Below are positions 25,731 to 33,925 of a stretch of DNA of 64,000 nt, piece after piece; within the stretch, counting starts at the first letter, position 1; each line of letters begins with the position of its first letter. The position numbers and the translations under genes were made by a program. Below the pieces are notes generated by a model. The model worked only from the letters and a program-made list of their open reading frames with translations. It was not told the origin of the DNA and made no database searches. Source of the stretch: Parvularcula bermudensis HTCC2503 (GTDB lineage: Bacteria > Pseudomonadota > Alphaproteobacteria > Caulobacterales > Parvularculaceae); NCBI RefSeq assembly GCF_000152825.2, contig NC_014414.1:930001-994000 (forward strand). The letters run 5' to 3'.

Positions 25731-27434
25731 TCACTCGGCGGCCTCTCGTTCCACCGTCAAATTATAGGTCTCAAGCAGGGTTGCCGGCGCGGGCGGGGTT
25801 TGCCCGCCAAGGGCCGACAGCGGCACCGGCGCCTCAGGCCGCATGGCGATCGACAGGGTGCCGCCTTCCGCCAAAAAGGTAGACAGGGCTTGGGCGTAGG
25901 TCTGGATCCGCGGCGACACCTGAGCCCCCTGGACCGCCACAAGGGCCAGTAGGCCCGAGGCCTGCCGTCTCAACGCATCGGGCTCCTGTTGGGTGACATT
26001 GGCGCCGATGAGGGCCATGAGGTCGAGTAAGTGCTCGTCTTTGATCTCGACGGCGAGTTCCTTGAGGGCCGAGTCCAACACTGCGCTCTTTTGCACATCG
26101 CCCTCTGTCCCGAAAATTTGCCGATGGTCGAAATCGGTCATCTCCAGGGCAATGTCGACGGCATAGATCCCGTCGATGGCGGCCGTGGTGTCAAGCCGCA
26201 GACGACGCTGGTCGGGCATGTAGCTGAAGGCCATCCGATTCTCGGTGGGCACGGCGGAGAGCTCGTTGTCTTCCAAAAAGGTGGCCATCTCTGTGCCCGG
26301 TTCCGCATAGGCCGTCAGATAGGTCATGCCCCCCTCGGTTTCGAAGGCGATCTTCTTCGGCATCAGATGGACGAAGTCGATGGGCTCGACCACGACCCGA
26401 TCCACCGAATAGGCTTTTTGCCCTTCGACAAATCCTTCGATGCCCCAGCCGCGAAGACCGCCCACCGACAAGAGATCTGTCTCGCTGGCGGGGGGATCTT
26501 CATTGCGCTTCAGATAGGGCAGGAGGTTGTCCGCGGAGAGGCCATCCCATTCAAGCAGCTCGACCGTCGTCATTTGCTCGCCAGGAAGGAAAAGTCGCCG
26601 GAGGAACGGGTCCTCGAAGAACCGGCCGACAATGCCTGCGGACTGAAGGCTGGTCTGTACGGCGGCCTGATCCTGCTTCAGCGAATAGGACATACCGATG
26701 AAGGACATCCCCCCAAACGCGCCGCCACGATAGCTGCCGATGCGACCGTCGGGGATCGTCATAGTGAAGGCAAAATCGTCGGGCTTTGAAGTCATCTCAA
26801 TCGCCGCCTCTTTCACATAGAGGCCGTCGAGTTCGAAGGCATACTCGGCCTGTTCCCCCGTTGCCGTGGTCTCCGCCGCCGGCCCCACCGTGACTTGTCC
26901 GAGTTCGAGGGCATCCATCGTGAGGGTCAGGCTATTGGCCAGCGCCGCGGGGTCGTCGGCCTCGTCTGAGGACGTGTCCTCGCCGCCATAGAGGGGCGCG
27001 CCGTAGGTTTGGTGGCTTTCGATATCGAAGGCTCTCACCTTGCTGAAAAGCTCACGGGTCTCGTCGACCGGTTCGCCCGCTTCGATCCGGGCAAATAATT
27101 CCGGATCGAGGCCGTAGACTTCCATACGCCCGATGACGAACTGCACGAACTCAGAGTCAGTGACGGGGCGATAATTGGTGACGACCATCGCGCCGATCTC
27201 TTGGTCAAAGGTCACCTCGTCATAGGCGATGCCCTCGGCACTGTTCAGCAGCGCCGCGAGGTCGATCGGCTCGGCATCCTCAAGGACGAAAGGGCTATCG
27301 AGGGGGGAGGGACCAAGGGCCTCGATCGCCGCACCTGCCGCGCCGGTGTCGGAGGAAGGATCGTCCTTGCCGCAGGCGGCGAGGGCGAGGCCCGATACGG
27401 CGATGAGAAGGCCGATCCGGGGCGAAACTGACAT
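25731..27434 (-). CDS. large lipoprotein of unknown function
   Basis: 567 residues beginning MSVSPRIGLLIAVSGLALAAC: a signal peptide with lipobox LAAC, so the mature protein starts at Cys 21 and is probably lipid anchored. Gly 22 and Lys 23 follow, then Asp residues; with no Asp at +2, the outer membrane is the likelier destination. The body is acidic and beta-rich, with phrases such as LTLTMDALELGQVTVG and ALEMTDFDHRQIFG that recur in spirit, suggesting internal repeat units. No named domain recognised. The start is supported by GGGAG seven bases upstream. It ends flush with rppH. Confidence 0.75.
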   Translation of the reverse strand: MSVSPRIGLLIAVSGLALAACGKDDPSSDTGAAGAAIEALGPSPLDSPFVLEDAEPIDLAALLNSAEGIAYDEVTFDQEIGAMVVTNYRPVTDSEFVQFVIGRMEVYGLDPELFARIEAGEPVDETRELFSKVRAFDIESHQTYGAPLYGGEDTSSDEADDPAALANSLTLTMDALELGQVTVGPAAETTATGEQAEYAFELDGLYVKEAAIEMTSKPDDFAFTMTIPDGRIGSYRGGAFGGMSFIGMSYSLKQDQAAVQTSLQSAGIVGRFFEDPFLRRLFLPGEQMTTVELLEWDGLSADNLLPYLKRNEDPPASETDLLSVGGLRGWGIEGFVEGQKAYSVDRVVVEPIDFVHLMPKKIAFETEGGMTYLTAYAEPGTEMATFLEDNELSAVPTENRMAFSYMPDQRRLRLDTTAAIDGIYAVDIALEMTDFDHRQIFGTEGDVQKSAVLDSALKELAVEIKDEHLLDLMALIGANVTQQEPDALRRQASGLLALVAVQGAQVSPRIQTYAQALSTFLAEGGTLSIAMRPEAPVPLSALGGQTPPAPATLLETYNLTVEREAAE

Positions 27435-27518
27435 AGGGAACTCCCGCTGCAATGATGATTGCCGTCTTTGACCACGATCCCCGACCTAGGCCCAGAGGGC
27501 TTCGTGCAATAGGGGCGA

Positions 27519-28055
27519 TTAGGGGGCCGGTGCGGCCTGTCTTATCCCCTCAAGTAACGCTGTTGCCGCTTGGGTGTCCCAATCGGGCGCGCGGCCCCGC
27601 GCGATCTCTCGGCCGCCTTCGTAGAGCACAATGAGCGGCTCGCTTGGCTCCTCCCCGAGGGGTAGGGAGGCGATCGGAACAATGCGCACATCCCCCTCCT
27701 CCGGTCGGGTCCAGGCGTCGGGGGCGGCGATAACGATCTGGCGGCCATCGAGGAGCGGCGGCAGGAGGTCACCCGCCGCGCAGCTGCGACATCTTGGCGG
27801 CACCACAAGGACGAGGATCGGCCCGCCGTTTTGCAGCGCCGGACGCAAGCTGGCGGGCGTCGGGGGCGGCAGGAGGGAGAGAGTCACGCCATCTATTCGG
27901 GCGGCCAGATCCTCAAGGCTGGCGCCGCCGCTGCCGGGCCGCTGGGCGGCGGATACCAGCACGAACAGGACGAAAACCGCGCCGACCGCGATCAATCCAC
28001 GTATCGCCCATCTGAGGGGATAGGCATTTGGGCGGGTTGGGGACGGCTCTGCCAT
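27519..28055 (-). CDS. membrane-anchored protein with thioredoxin-like CxxC segment
   Basis: About 178 residues from the ATG at 28055 (a GTG at 28064 is an alternative). One transmembrane helix near residues 20-38 (GLIAVGAVFVLFVLVSAA) is followed by a periplasmic domain. ILVLVVPPRCRSCAAGDLLPPLL has a CxxC pair placed after a hydrophobic strand, as in thioredoxin folds, and the later SEPLIVLYEGGREIARG resembles the end of such a fold. This suggests, but does not prove, a thiol-redox role. Divergent from the lptM-like gene across a 47-base spacer. Confidence 0.6.
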   Translation of the reverse strand: MAEPSPTRPNAYPLRWAIRGLIAVGAVFVLFVLVSAAQRPGSGGASLEDLAARIDGVTLSLLPPPTPASLRPALQNGGPILVLVVPPRCRSCAAGDLLPPLLDGRQIVIAAPDAWTRPEEGDVRIVPIASLPLGEEPSEPLIVLYEGGREIARGRAPDWDTQAATALLEGIRQAAPAP

Positions 28056-28102
28056 GATACGCACTTGACCGCCGCCGCGCTGGCTTTCAACACCCCGGAT
28101 CT

Positions 28103-28267
28103 ATGCTGAATGTTCAAAGATGTCGCGCGCTGCGCGCCGCCGCACTGCTGGGCCTTGGGTGCCTTGCCCTGGGGCTGATCGGATGCGGCCGAAAGGCGCC
28201 CCTGGAGCGGCCGCCCGCGCCCTTGGCCGAGGGCGCAGCGGCGCCCTCACTCAGTGAAAGCCGGTAG
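28103..28267 (+). CDS. lptM: LptM-like small lipoprotein
   Basis: 54-residue lipoprotein: hydrophobic signal LLGLGCLALGLIGC with the lipid-modified Cys at 28, directly followed by GRKAPLERPP, which matches the CGxKGPLxxPP signature of LptM (YifL). LptM assists oxidative maturation of the LPS translocon LptD in E. coli. The position just upstream of lysA is the conserved one. The gene ends eight bases before the lysA ATG, so they form an operon. Confidence 0.8.
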   Translation: MLNVQRCRALRAAALLGLGCLALGLIGCGRKAPLERPPAPLAEGAAAPSLSESR

Positions 28268-28274
28268 TCGCGGT

Positions 28275-29534
28275 ATGGATCATTTCAGCTCTCGCCATGA
28301 CGGCCTTTACGCTGAGGACGTGCCATTGCGGCGGATCGCGGACGCGGTCGGAACGCCCCTCTACATCTATTCCGCCGCGACCTTGCGGCGCCATTACGAC
28401 ATTCTTGCGGATGAGTTCAAAAATCGCGACGCGCTGATCGCCTTCGCCGTCAAGGCGTTGTCGAATATCGCTGTCTTGGCGCTGCTCGGACGGCGGGGCG
28501 CGGGGGCCGACATCGTTTCGGGCGGCGAGCTTTATCGGGCGCTCAAGGCGGGTATTCCCGCCGAGCGTGTGGTGTTTTCCGGCGTGGCGAAGTCTCGGGG
28601 GGAGATGGAGGCGGCGCTCAATGCCGGGATCCTGCAATTCAACGTCGAAAGCGAGGCGGAGTTAGCGCATCTCTCGGCGGTCGCCAGCGCGCTCGGCAAG
28701 ACCGCGCCGGTGGCGCTCAGGGTCAATCCCGATGTGGACGCCGGGACGGATACCCGCATTTCCACAGGGCGAAAGGATGACAAATTCGGGGTCCCCTTTG
28801 CCGATGCCGGGCGTCTTTATCGTCTTGCTGCGGCGCTGCCCGGGCTCAGACCGCAGGGCCTAACCGTCCATATTGGGTCTCAAATTACCTCTGTGGCGCC
28901 TTTCGAGCGAGCGGCGGCACGTGTTGGGGGGCTTGTGACATCCTTGCGGGCCGAGGGGCATGAGGTCACCCATCTCGACCTGGGCGGAGGCTTGGGCATT
29001 CCCTATGAGCGCGCGGCGGCGGCCCCGCCGCTCCCCGTCGACTACGCCGCGACCCTCAACCGGGCCACGGCAGATCTCAATGTGCGGCTGATCCTCGAAC
29101 CGGGGCGGTTGATCGCGGGGAATGCCGGCCTATTCGTGACTCGCATCGTCCTGACAAAGAACCAGGAAGGCACCCATTATGCGCTGGTCGACGGCGCGAT
29201 GAACGATCTGATCCGCCCGGCTCTTTACGGGGCGCGACATGAGGTCATGGAGGACACGCCGCCGACAGGCGTGCCGGTCCATCACCATATTGCCGGGCCG
29301 GTTTGCGAAAGTACCGATCTTTTTGCCAAGGACGTGCCGCTCCATGAGGTGTCGGCGGGCGCCCTTCTCGCCTTTCGGACGGCAGGGGCATATGGCGCCG
29401 TCCAGGCCTCTCAATACAATACGCGTCCTCTGGTCCCCGAAGTCCTCGTCGATGGCGATCGTTTCACCGTCATTCGCCGCCGCCCAACCTATGAGGAAAT
29501 GCTGAGCCTTGAGGTCATCCCCGACGATTTTTGA
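28275..29534 (+). CDS. lysA: diaminopimelate decarboxylase
   Basis: Last step of lysine synthesis: PLP-dependent decarboxylation of meso-diaminopimelate. The 419-residue product has the PLP Lys 60 in FAVKALSN, the HIGSQI motif, the glycine-rich phosphate site LDLGGGLGIPY, ILEPGRLIAGNAG and the GPVCESTDLF motif contributing Cys to the active site across the dimer. I start at ATG 28275, since the upstream GTG lies inside lptM. It is coupled to the lptM-like gene and followed by a long regulatory region belonging to the RTX gene. Confidence 0.95.
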   Translation: MDHFSSRHDGLYAEDVPLRRIADAVGTPLYIYSAATLRRHYDILADEFKNRDALIAFAVKALSNIAVLALLGRRGAGADIVSGGELYRALKAGIPAERVVFSGVAKSRGEMEAALNAGILQFNVESEAELAHLSAVASALGKTAPVALRVNPDVDAGTDTRISTGRKDDKFGVPFADAGRLYRLAAALPGLRPQGLTVHIGSQITSVAPFERAAARVGGLVTSLRAEGHEVTHLDLGGGLGIPYERAAAAPPLPVDYAATLNRATADLNVRLILEPGRLIAGNAGLFVTRIVLTKNQEGTHYALVDGAMNDLIRPALYGARHEVMEDTPPTGVPVHHHIAGPVCESTDLFAKDVPLHEVSAGALLAFRTAGAYGAVQASQYNTRPLVPEVLVDGDRFTVIRRRPTYEEMLSLEVIPDDF

Positions 29535-29664
29535 CCCCTTAAAGGCATTCACGGCGCGGACGCCGGGGAAGGTCCGCTCTTTGCTGTGTTAAACGGATGA
29601 CACTTGACGGTTAAAGCAGTGAAAATTCGGCCATTTATTGAGATATCCATAGAACTACCCTGGC

Positions 29665-29679
29665 TTAATCCTGTATTAA
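29665..29679 (+). promoter_or_regulatory. CtrA-type binding site TTAA-N7-TTAA
   Basis: TTAATCCTGTATTAA matches the alphaproteobacterial CtrA full-site consensus exactly, including the seven-base spacing, and lies about 71 bases before the RTX-protein ATG. Regulation by CtrA is inferred; the match is short enough to occur by chance. Confidence 0.45.
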
Positions 29680-29749
29680 GGAATGCAATAAGCCGGATGA
29701 GTGGCCCAGTTAATGGGGGACCTGGCATAAGATTTAAAGGAAACAGTCG

Positions 29750-30697
29750 ATGAGTGACGACGTACTGAATGGCACAACTGATCGCGAGCGCCTCTATGGG
29801 CGCACGGGAGCGGATGAGATCTTCACTAATGCCGGAGATGACGGCGCCTTCGGCGGTCGAGGGGACGATACGGTCTACGGCGATGCCGGGGACGACAATC
29901 TGTTCGGCGGAAAGAACAACGACACGATCTTTGGCGGTGACGGTGACGACTTCATCCAGGCCGGCAGCAAGAACGATCTGATTTACGGCTTTGACGGGAA
30001 TGACCGGATCTTCGCGGGTCTTGGAAATGACATCGTCTATGGCAGTGACGGCGACGACGAGATTTCCGGCGGCTGGGGCGATGATGAAATCTTCTCCGGT
30101 GAAGGAAATGACATCAGTGCCGGTAATCTCGGCAATGACCGCCTGTTCGGGGGTCTGGGCGACGACCAATTGTTCGGGAATGCCGGGGCCGACTATCTCA
30201 ATGGCGGCGCTGACAATGACAGCCTGTTCGGCGGCAGCGGCGATGACGAAGTCTATGGCGATGCTGGCAATGACCTGATTGAGGGGGGCAGCGGAAATGA
30301 CTCTCTCTATGGGGACAAGGGCAATGATGTCGTGATCGGCGGCGCGGGCGATGATTTCGTCGCGGGCGGCCTTGGCGATGATGAATTGTTTGGCGACGGC
30401 GGCAGTGATTTCCTCTTTGCTGGCGCGGGCATCGATTTCCTCACCGGCGGCGCCGGCGCGGATACTTTCTTCTTCGATGCGGAGTTCAACTCGGTTGCCG
30501 GGAATACCGATACGATCACTGACTTCGGCAATGGCAACGACACTATCTATATCGGCAATGGCGGCGTGGCCCCTGTGCCGACCGTCATCCAGGACGGTGA
30601 CGATGTGGCGATCAATTTTGGCGCCGTGACCGGCATCATTGTTGAGGATGCCGCCGTCGAGGATGTGGTCGCCGCGATTGTCGGGGTCGTCCTGTAA
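29750..30697 (+). CDS. RTX (hemolysin-type) calcium-binding repeat protein
   Basis: 315 residues, almost wholly nonapeptide repeats of the GGxGxDxLx type (for example LFGGSGDDEVYGDAGND), roughly residues 10-235. These fold into a parallel beta-roll that binds calcium. There is no Sec signal peptide. The last 75 residues (TDTITDFGNGNDTIYIGNGG and a hydrophobic end) look like a C-terminal secretion domain for a type I exporter. No exporter or enzymatic domain is present in the window. An AAAGGAAA ribosome site precedes the ATG and a CtrA-type site lies upstream. The product may be an extracellular or surface-layer-like protein; the function is unknown. Confidence 0.85.
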   Translation: MSDDVLNGTTDRERLYGRTGADEIFTNAGDDGAFGGRGDDTVYGDAGDDNLFGGKNNDTIFGGDGDDFIQAGSKNDLIYGFDGNDRIFAGLGNDIVYGSDGDDEISGGWGDDEIFSGEGNDISAGNLGNDRLFGGLGDDQLFGNAGADYLNGGADNDSLFGGSGDDEVYGDAGNDLIEGGSGNDSLYGDKGNDVVIGGAGDDFVAGGLGDDELFGDGGSDFLFAGAGIDFLTGGAGADTFFFDAEFNSVAGNTDTITDFGNGNDTIYIGNGGVAPVPTVIQDGDDVAINFGAVTGIIVEDAAVEDVVAAIVGVVL

Positions 30698-30754
30698 GTC
30701 TCCATAACGGAGGAGACGGTCTTCGCTTTGGTGTGGGGCGGTCTCAATCAACTA

Positions 30755-30782
30755 AAAAGGCCGGACAATTGTCCGGCCTTTT
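30755..30782. terminator. bidirectional terminator between RTX and YceI genes
   Basis: A perfect 28-base inverted repeat (AAAAGGCCGGAC joined to its complement through AATT) with A-runs on one side and T-runs on the other, midway between convergent genes. It can serve both strands. Confidence 0.9.
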
Positions 30783-30824
30783 CGTCTTTTTGGGGGGGGT
30801 CAGGGACGTATCCTGACTACTCCC

Positions 30825-31526
30825 TTATTCAGGGCGATTGAACTCGGTCTCGATGATCAATTCGACCTCGTTCCCGACAGCGGGGGTGGCATAGCCGAGA
30901 TTCCACTCATCACGCATCAGCGTGCCGCGGGCGGAAATACCGAAATGATCTAACTCAGACCGCGGATGAACGCCCGCCCCATTGAGCGTCACATCGAGGG
31001 TGACCGGTTTTGTGACCCCCTTCATCGTCAGATCGCCGGTCAGCGTCCCGGTGGTGGGGGTATCAAGCTCGATAGAGGTCGAGGTGAATGAGATCTCGGG
31101 ATAGGTTTCGACGTCGAACATATCCGCACTGACCAGGTGTTCATCGAAATCCTCGACGCCTGAATCGATCGATGCGGGATCGATTGTCACCGTGAGGCTG
31201 GAATTCGTCGGGGTCTCTTTGTCGAGTTCGACCGTCGCATCGAAATCGGTAAAGCCAATCACGGGCCGCGAATAGCCGAGGTGATCGTATTGGAACACGA
31301 CATAGGCGTGGGTCGGCTCCAGGACATAGGTGCCGCTTGAGACCGCCGCAAAGGGGTCGGTGTCGCCGGTGGCGCCTTCGTCCTCCATGGTGTCTTGGGC
31401 GGCCGCAGAGGTCGTCATTGCAGCTTCGGCATCGGCTTCGGCGGCATCCGCGCTCGACTTGCCGCCGCCGCAAGCCACGACAGCCAAGGTACTCACGCCC
31501 ATCAGGGCCAACCAATAAGGTTTCAT
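30825..31526 (-). CDS. YceI family lipoprotein
   Basis: 233 residues. The N-terminus MKPYWLALMGVSTLAVVAC ends in a lipobox (VVAC, Cys 19), followed by a low-complexity Ala/Asp/Glu linker to about residue 62, then a YceI lipocalin-like barrel: YVLEPTHAYVVFQYDHLGYSR, LTVTIDPASIDSGVEDFDEHL, YPEISFTSTSIEL, GDLTMKGVTKPVTLDV and FGISARGTLMRDEWNLGY. YceI proteins bind isoprenoid-type lipids in the periplasm. Most are soluble with a Sec signal, so the lipid anchor plus linker is a variation. GGAGA seven bases upstream supports the start. Confidence 0.9.
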   Translation of the reverse strand: MKPYWLALMGVSTLAVVACGGGKSSADAAEADAEAAMTTSAAAQDTMEDEGATGDTDPFAAVSSGTYVLEPTHAYVVFQYDHLGYSRPVIGFTDFDATVELDKETPTNSSLTVTIDPASIDSGVEDFDEHLVSADMFDVETYPEISFTSTSIELDTPTTGTLTGDLTMKGVTKPVTLDVTLNGAGVHPRSELDHFGISARGTLMRDEWNLGYATPAVGNEVELIIETEFNRPE

Positions 31527-31680
31527 CGCTCGTCTCCATTACCTCTTGAGAGCTAACGGCGATGTAGGATGCCCTAAGGCGCAAACAAGCAAGCGCCGCA
31601 GTTAACGAGGCCGGAAGCGACCTTGAGACGGGGCGCAATGCCCTCTAAAGGCGCAATTCGCTGAGAGCAGGATTTTGTCG

Positions 31681-31983
31681 ATGGTGGTGATCGAATATAT
31701 CGTGAATGCGGTGATTGGGTTCTGGATCCTGATCCTTTTCGTCACCGTGATCGCCAGCTGGCTTATCGCCTTCGGCATCGTCAACCAGCATAACCAGTTC
31801 GTCGATATGATCCTGCGTACCTGTTATGCGATTACCGAGCCGGTGCTTCGCCCAATCCGGCGCGTCTTGCCCAGCCTTGGGGGGATCGACCTCTCCCCAC
31901 TGGTCGCCTTTATCGGGGCGCGGGCCATACAACTTGGCCTTAACACCTATGTCTTCGGTCCTGCGACACGCGCCGGATTTTAA
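31681..31983 (+). CDS. YggT family membrane protein
   Basis: 100 residues with two hydrophobic segments, IGFWILILFVTVIASWLIAFGI and a second one in the C-terminal half, and the family motif RTCYAITEPVLRPIRRVLPSLGGIDLSPLV. YggT proteins have been linked to osmotic-stress tolerance and to division/envelope functions in other organisms. The ATG at 31681 follows GAGCAGGA. folD starts two bases after its stop codon, so the two are co-transcribed. Confidence 0.9.
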   Translation: MVVIEYIVNAVIGFWILILFVTVIASWLIAFGIVNQHNQFVDMILRTCYAITEPVLRPIRRVLPSLGGIDLSPLVAFIGARAIQLGLNTYVFGPATRAGF

Positions 31984-31985
31984 CC

Positions 31986-32873
31986 ATGGGCGCGCGCCTT
32001 ATCGACGGAAAGGCGCAGGCCGCCATCGTGCGGGCAAAGGTGAAGGTGGCCGCTGGAGAGCTGGCGGCGCGTCTTGGTCGGCCGCCATGCCTCGCCGTGG
32101 TCCTGGTGGGTGCCGATCCGGCCAGCGAAGTCTATGTCCGAAACAAGGTCAAACTGACCAAGGCGGTGGGCATGACCAGTATCGAGCGGCGGCTGCCTGA
32201 GACGATCGACCAAGCCACCCTCGATGCCACGCTCACGGATCTCAACGAGAATGAGGAAGTGGACGGTATCCTCTTGCAGATGCCGATCCCGGCCCATCTC
32301 GATACGGATAGGGCCCTTTCCCTTATCGATCCGGCGAAGGATGTCGACGGGCTGACGCCTATCAGCGCCGGGGCCTTGGTTCTCGGGCGCGCGGGGCTTG
32401 TACCGTGTACGCCGCAGGGGGCGATGATCCTGATCCAATCGGTCTTGGGCCCCGACCTCTCGGGCCGAACCGCCATCGTGCTCGGGCGCTCGATCCTGGT
32501 GGGCAAACCCCTCAGTCTCCTCCTGCAATCGGCCAATGCCACGGTGACCATGGCCCATTCACGCTCCCCCGATTTACCGGCCTTGTGCCGCAGCGCCGAT
32601 ATTCTTTGCGCCGCTGTGGGCCGGCCGGAACTTGTACGCGGGGACTGGATCAAGCCGGGGGCGGTGGTGATCGATGTCGGCATCAATCGCGTGATCGAGG
32701 AGGGGCGGCCCCGCTTGATCGGTGATGTGGCTTTCGGCGAAGCGGAAAGCGTGGCCGACGCCGTCACACCGGTGCCGGGCGGGGTGGGGCCGATGACCAT
32801 TGCCTGTCTTCTGCGCAACACGGTCCTCGCCGCCGCCCGCCAGGCCGGAGAAGCCATCCCCCACGATCTTTGA
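31986..32873 (+). CDS. folD: bifunctional methylene-THF dehydrogenase/methenyl-THF cyclohydrolase
   Basis: Interconverts 5,10-methylene- and 10-formyl-tetrahydrofolate, giving the formyl donor used by Fmt and purine synthesis. The 295 residues contain Y50-x3-K54 (YVRNK, the catalytic pair), the signature DGILLQMPIPAHL, PAKDVDGLTP, the NADP-binding segment GRTAIVLGRSILVGKPLSLLL and the C-terminal PGGVGPMT loop. Length is normal. It follows the YggT gene by two bases and converges on egtD. Confidence 0.96.
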   Translation: MGARLIDGKAQAAIVRAKVKVAAGELAARLGRPPCLAVVLVGADPASEVYVRNKVKLTKAVGMTSIERRLPETIDQATLDATLTDLNENEEVDGILLQMPIPAHLDTDRALSLIDPAKDVDGLTPISAGALVLGRAGLVPCTPQGAMILIQSVLGPDLSGRTAIVLGRSILVGKPLSLLLQSANATVTMAHSRSPDLPALCRSADILCAAVGRPELVRGDWIKPGAVVIDVGINRVIEEGRPRLIGDVAFGEAESVADAVTPVPGGVGPMTIACLLRNTVLAAARQAGEAIPHDL

Positions 32874-32886
32874 TCCTCGCGCCTCT

Positions 32887-32908
32887 TCAAGCGAAGAGGG
32901 AACCGGTT
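32887..32908. repeat. dispersed intergenic repeat, copy 1
   Basis: TCAAGCGAAGAGGGAACCGG plus TT lies in the folD-egtD spacer and matches 54672-54693 with few differences. The CGAAG-GGGAACCGG core is familiar from interspersed intergenic repeats of alphaproteobacteria. A seven-base stem (CCTCTTC/GAAGAGG) at 32882-32899 overlaps it. Confidence 0.5.
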
Positions 32909-32994
32909 CGCGGTAAGGAATGGGAGGAACAAAGACCAAGAAGTGTCTCACGACTCCGGTTGACCTGAAACAGCTCTTGGGGCGCTCGGCTTGT

Positions 32995-33915
32995 TCAGGC
33001 CGTCAGCAAAAAGACCCCGAAATAATCGTCTTTGTCCGTCCAGAATTTATCGAGAGCCCAACCGCTCTTGCGTGCCAGTGTTTCAAAGCGGTCGACATCG
33101 AATTTATAGGAGCTCTCGGTGTGGATGTATTCGCCCTCGGCGAAGGGATAGTCATCCGTCCCGATCGTCACCGTCTGGTCGCGCAAAGACACAAGATGCA
33201 TCTCCACCCGCCTCGCAGTCTCGTTCCAATGGGAGCGGTGGGTGAATGCCGAGAGGTCGAAATTCGCCCCCAATTCGCGGTTCATCCGCTCAAGGAGATT
33301 AAGGTTGAAGGCGGCTGTAACGCCACTTGCATCATCATACGCGGCCTCAAGAATAGCCTCATCCTTGATCAGATCCGCTGACACCAGAAAAGCCGACCCC
33401 TCGCCAAGGCTCTGCTGGGCTGAGGACAAAAAGCTCACCGCCCCGTCCGGCTCGAAATTGCCGATTGTCGAGCCCGGGAAAAAGCCAAGTCGCTGATGGC
33501 CCTGGGCAAGGCGTGACGGCAGGACGAGCGGTTGCGTAAAATCGCCGGCCACCGGCAGAATTTCGACATGCGGATGGCGCTCAGCCAGCGTGTTCGCCGC
33601 ATCGCGCAGGAACTCTTCGGAAATGTCGATGGGCACGCACTGCGTTGCGGAGACCGCTTCGAGTAATTTGTCGGTCTTCTTGCTCGATCCGCTGCCATAC
33701 TCGACGATGGCGGCGATATCGGGTCGGCGGGCCTTCAGTTCAGGGAAGACGTCTTCGAATATCCGCGCTTCGGTCCGTGTCGGATAATATTCATCGACCT
33801 CGGTGATGTCCTCAAATAATTCCGAGCCCCGATGATCGTAAAGCCATTTCGGGTTCAGCGCCTTTTGCGGGCGTGAGAGACCCTCTTGGACCTCCTTGAG
33901 GAAAGCGGATGTCAT
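32995..33915 (-). CDS. egtD: L-histidine N-alpha-methyltransferase EgtD
   Basis: Converts histidine to hercynine (trimethylhistidine) with three SAM, the first step in ergothioneine synthesis. The 306 residues show the family features LNPKWLYDHRGSELFEDI, the SAM site VEYGSGSSKKTDKLL, FFPGSTIGNF and the C-terminal ETSYKF-like ESSYKFDVDRFETLA segment. It lies ten bases downstream of egtB on the same strand. Genes for the gamma-glutamylcysteine ligase, amidase and C-S lyase (egtA, egtC, egtE) are not adjacent, which is usual when glutathione-pathway cysteine donors are used. Confidence 0.93.
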   Translation of the reverse strand: MTSAFLKEVQEGLSRPQKALNPKWLYDHRGSELFEDITEVDEYYPTRTEARIFEDVFPELKARRPDIAAIVEYGSGSSKKTDKLLEAVSATQCVPIDISEEFLRDAANTLAERHPHVEILPVAGDFTQPLVLPSRLAQGHQRLGFFPGSTIGNFEPDGAVSFLSSAQQSLGEGSAFLVSADLIKDEAILEAAYDDASGVTAAFNLNLLERMNRELGANFDLSAFTHRSHWNETARRVEMHLVSLRDQTVTIGTDDYPFAEGEYIHTESSYKFDVDRFETLARKSGWALDKFWTDKDDYFGVFLLTA

Positions 33916-33925
33916 GGGAAGCCTC

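Noticed and set aside
29820-30440. Short regular repeats resembling a CRISPR array
   Set aside because: They are in-frame 27-base units coding for RTX nonapeptides, with no constant repeat/unique spacer structure and no cas genes.
29549-30751. A 400-residue open frame antisense to the RTX gene, rich in Ile/Ala/Val repeats
   Set aside because: It is the mirror of the GGxGxD nonapeptide codons; repeats without stops on the sense strand give a repetitive open antisense frame. No ribosome site or family.
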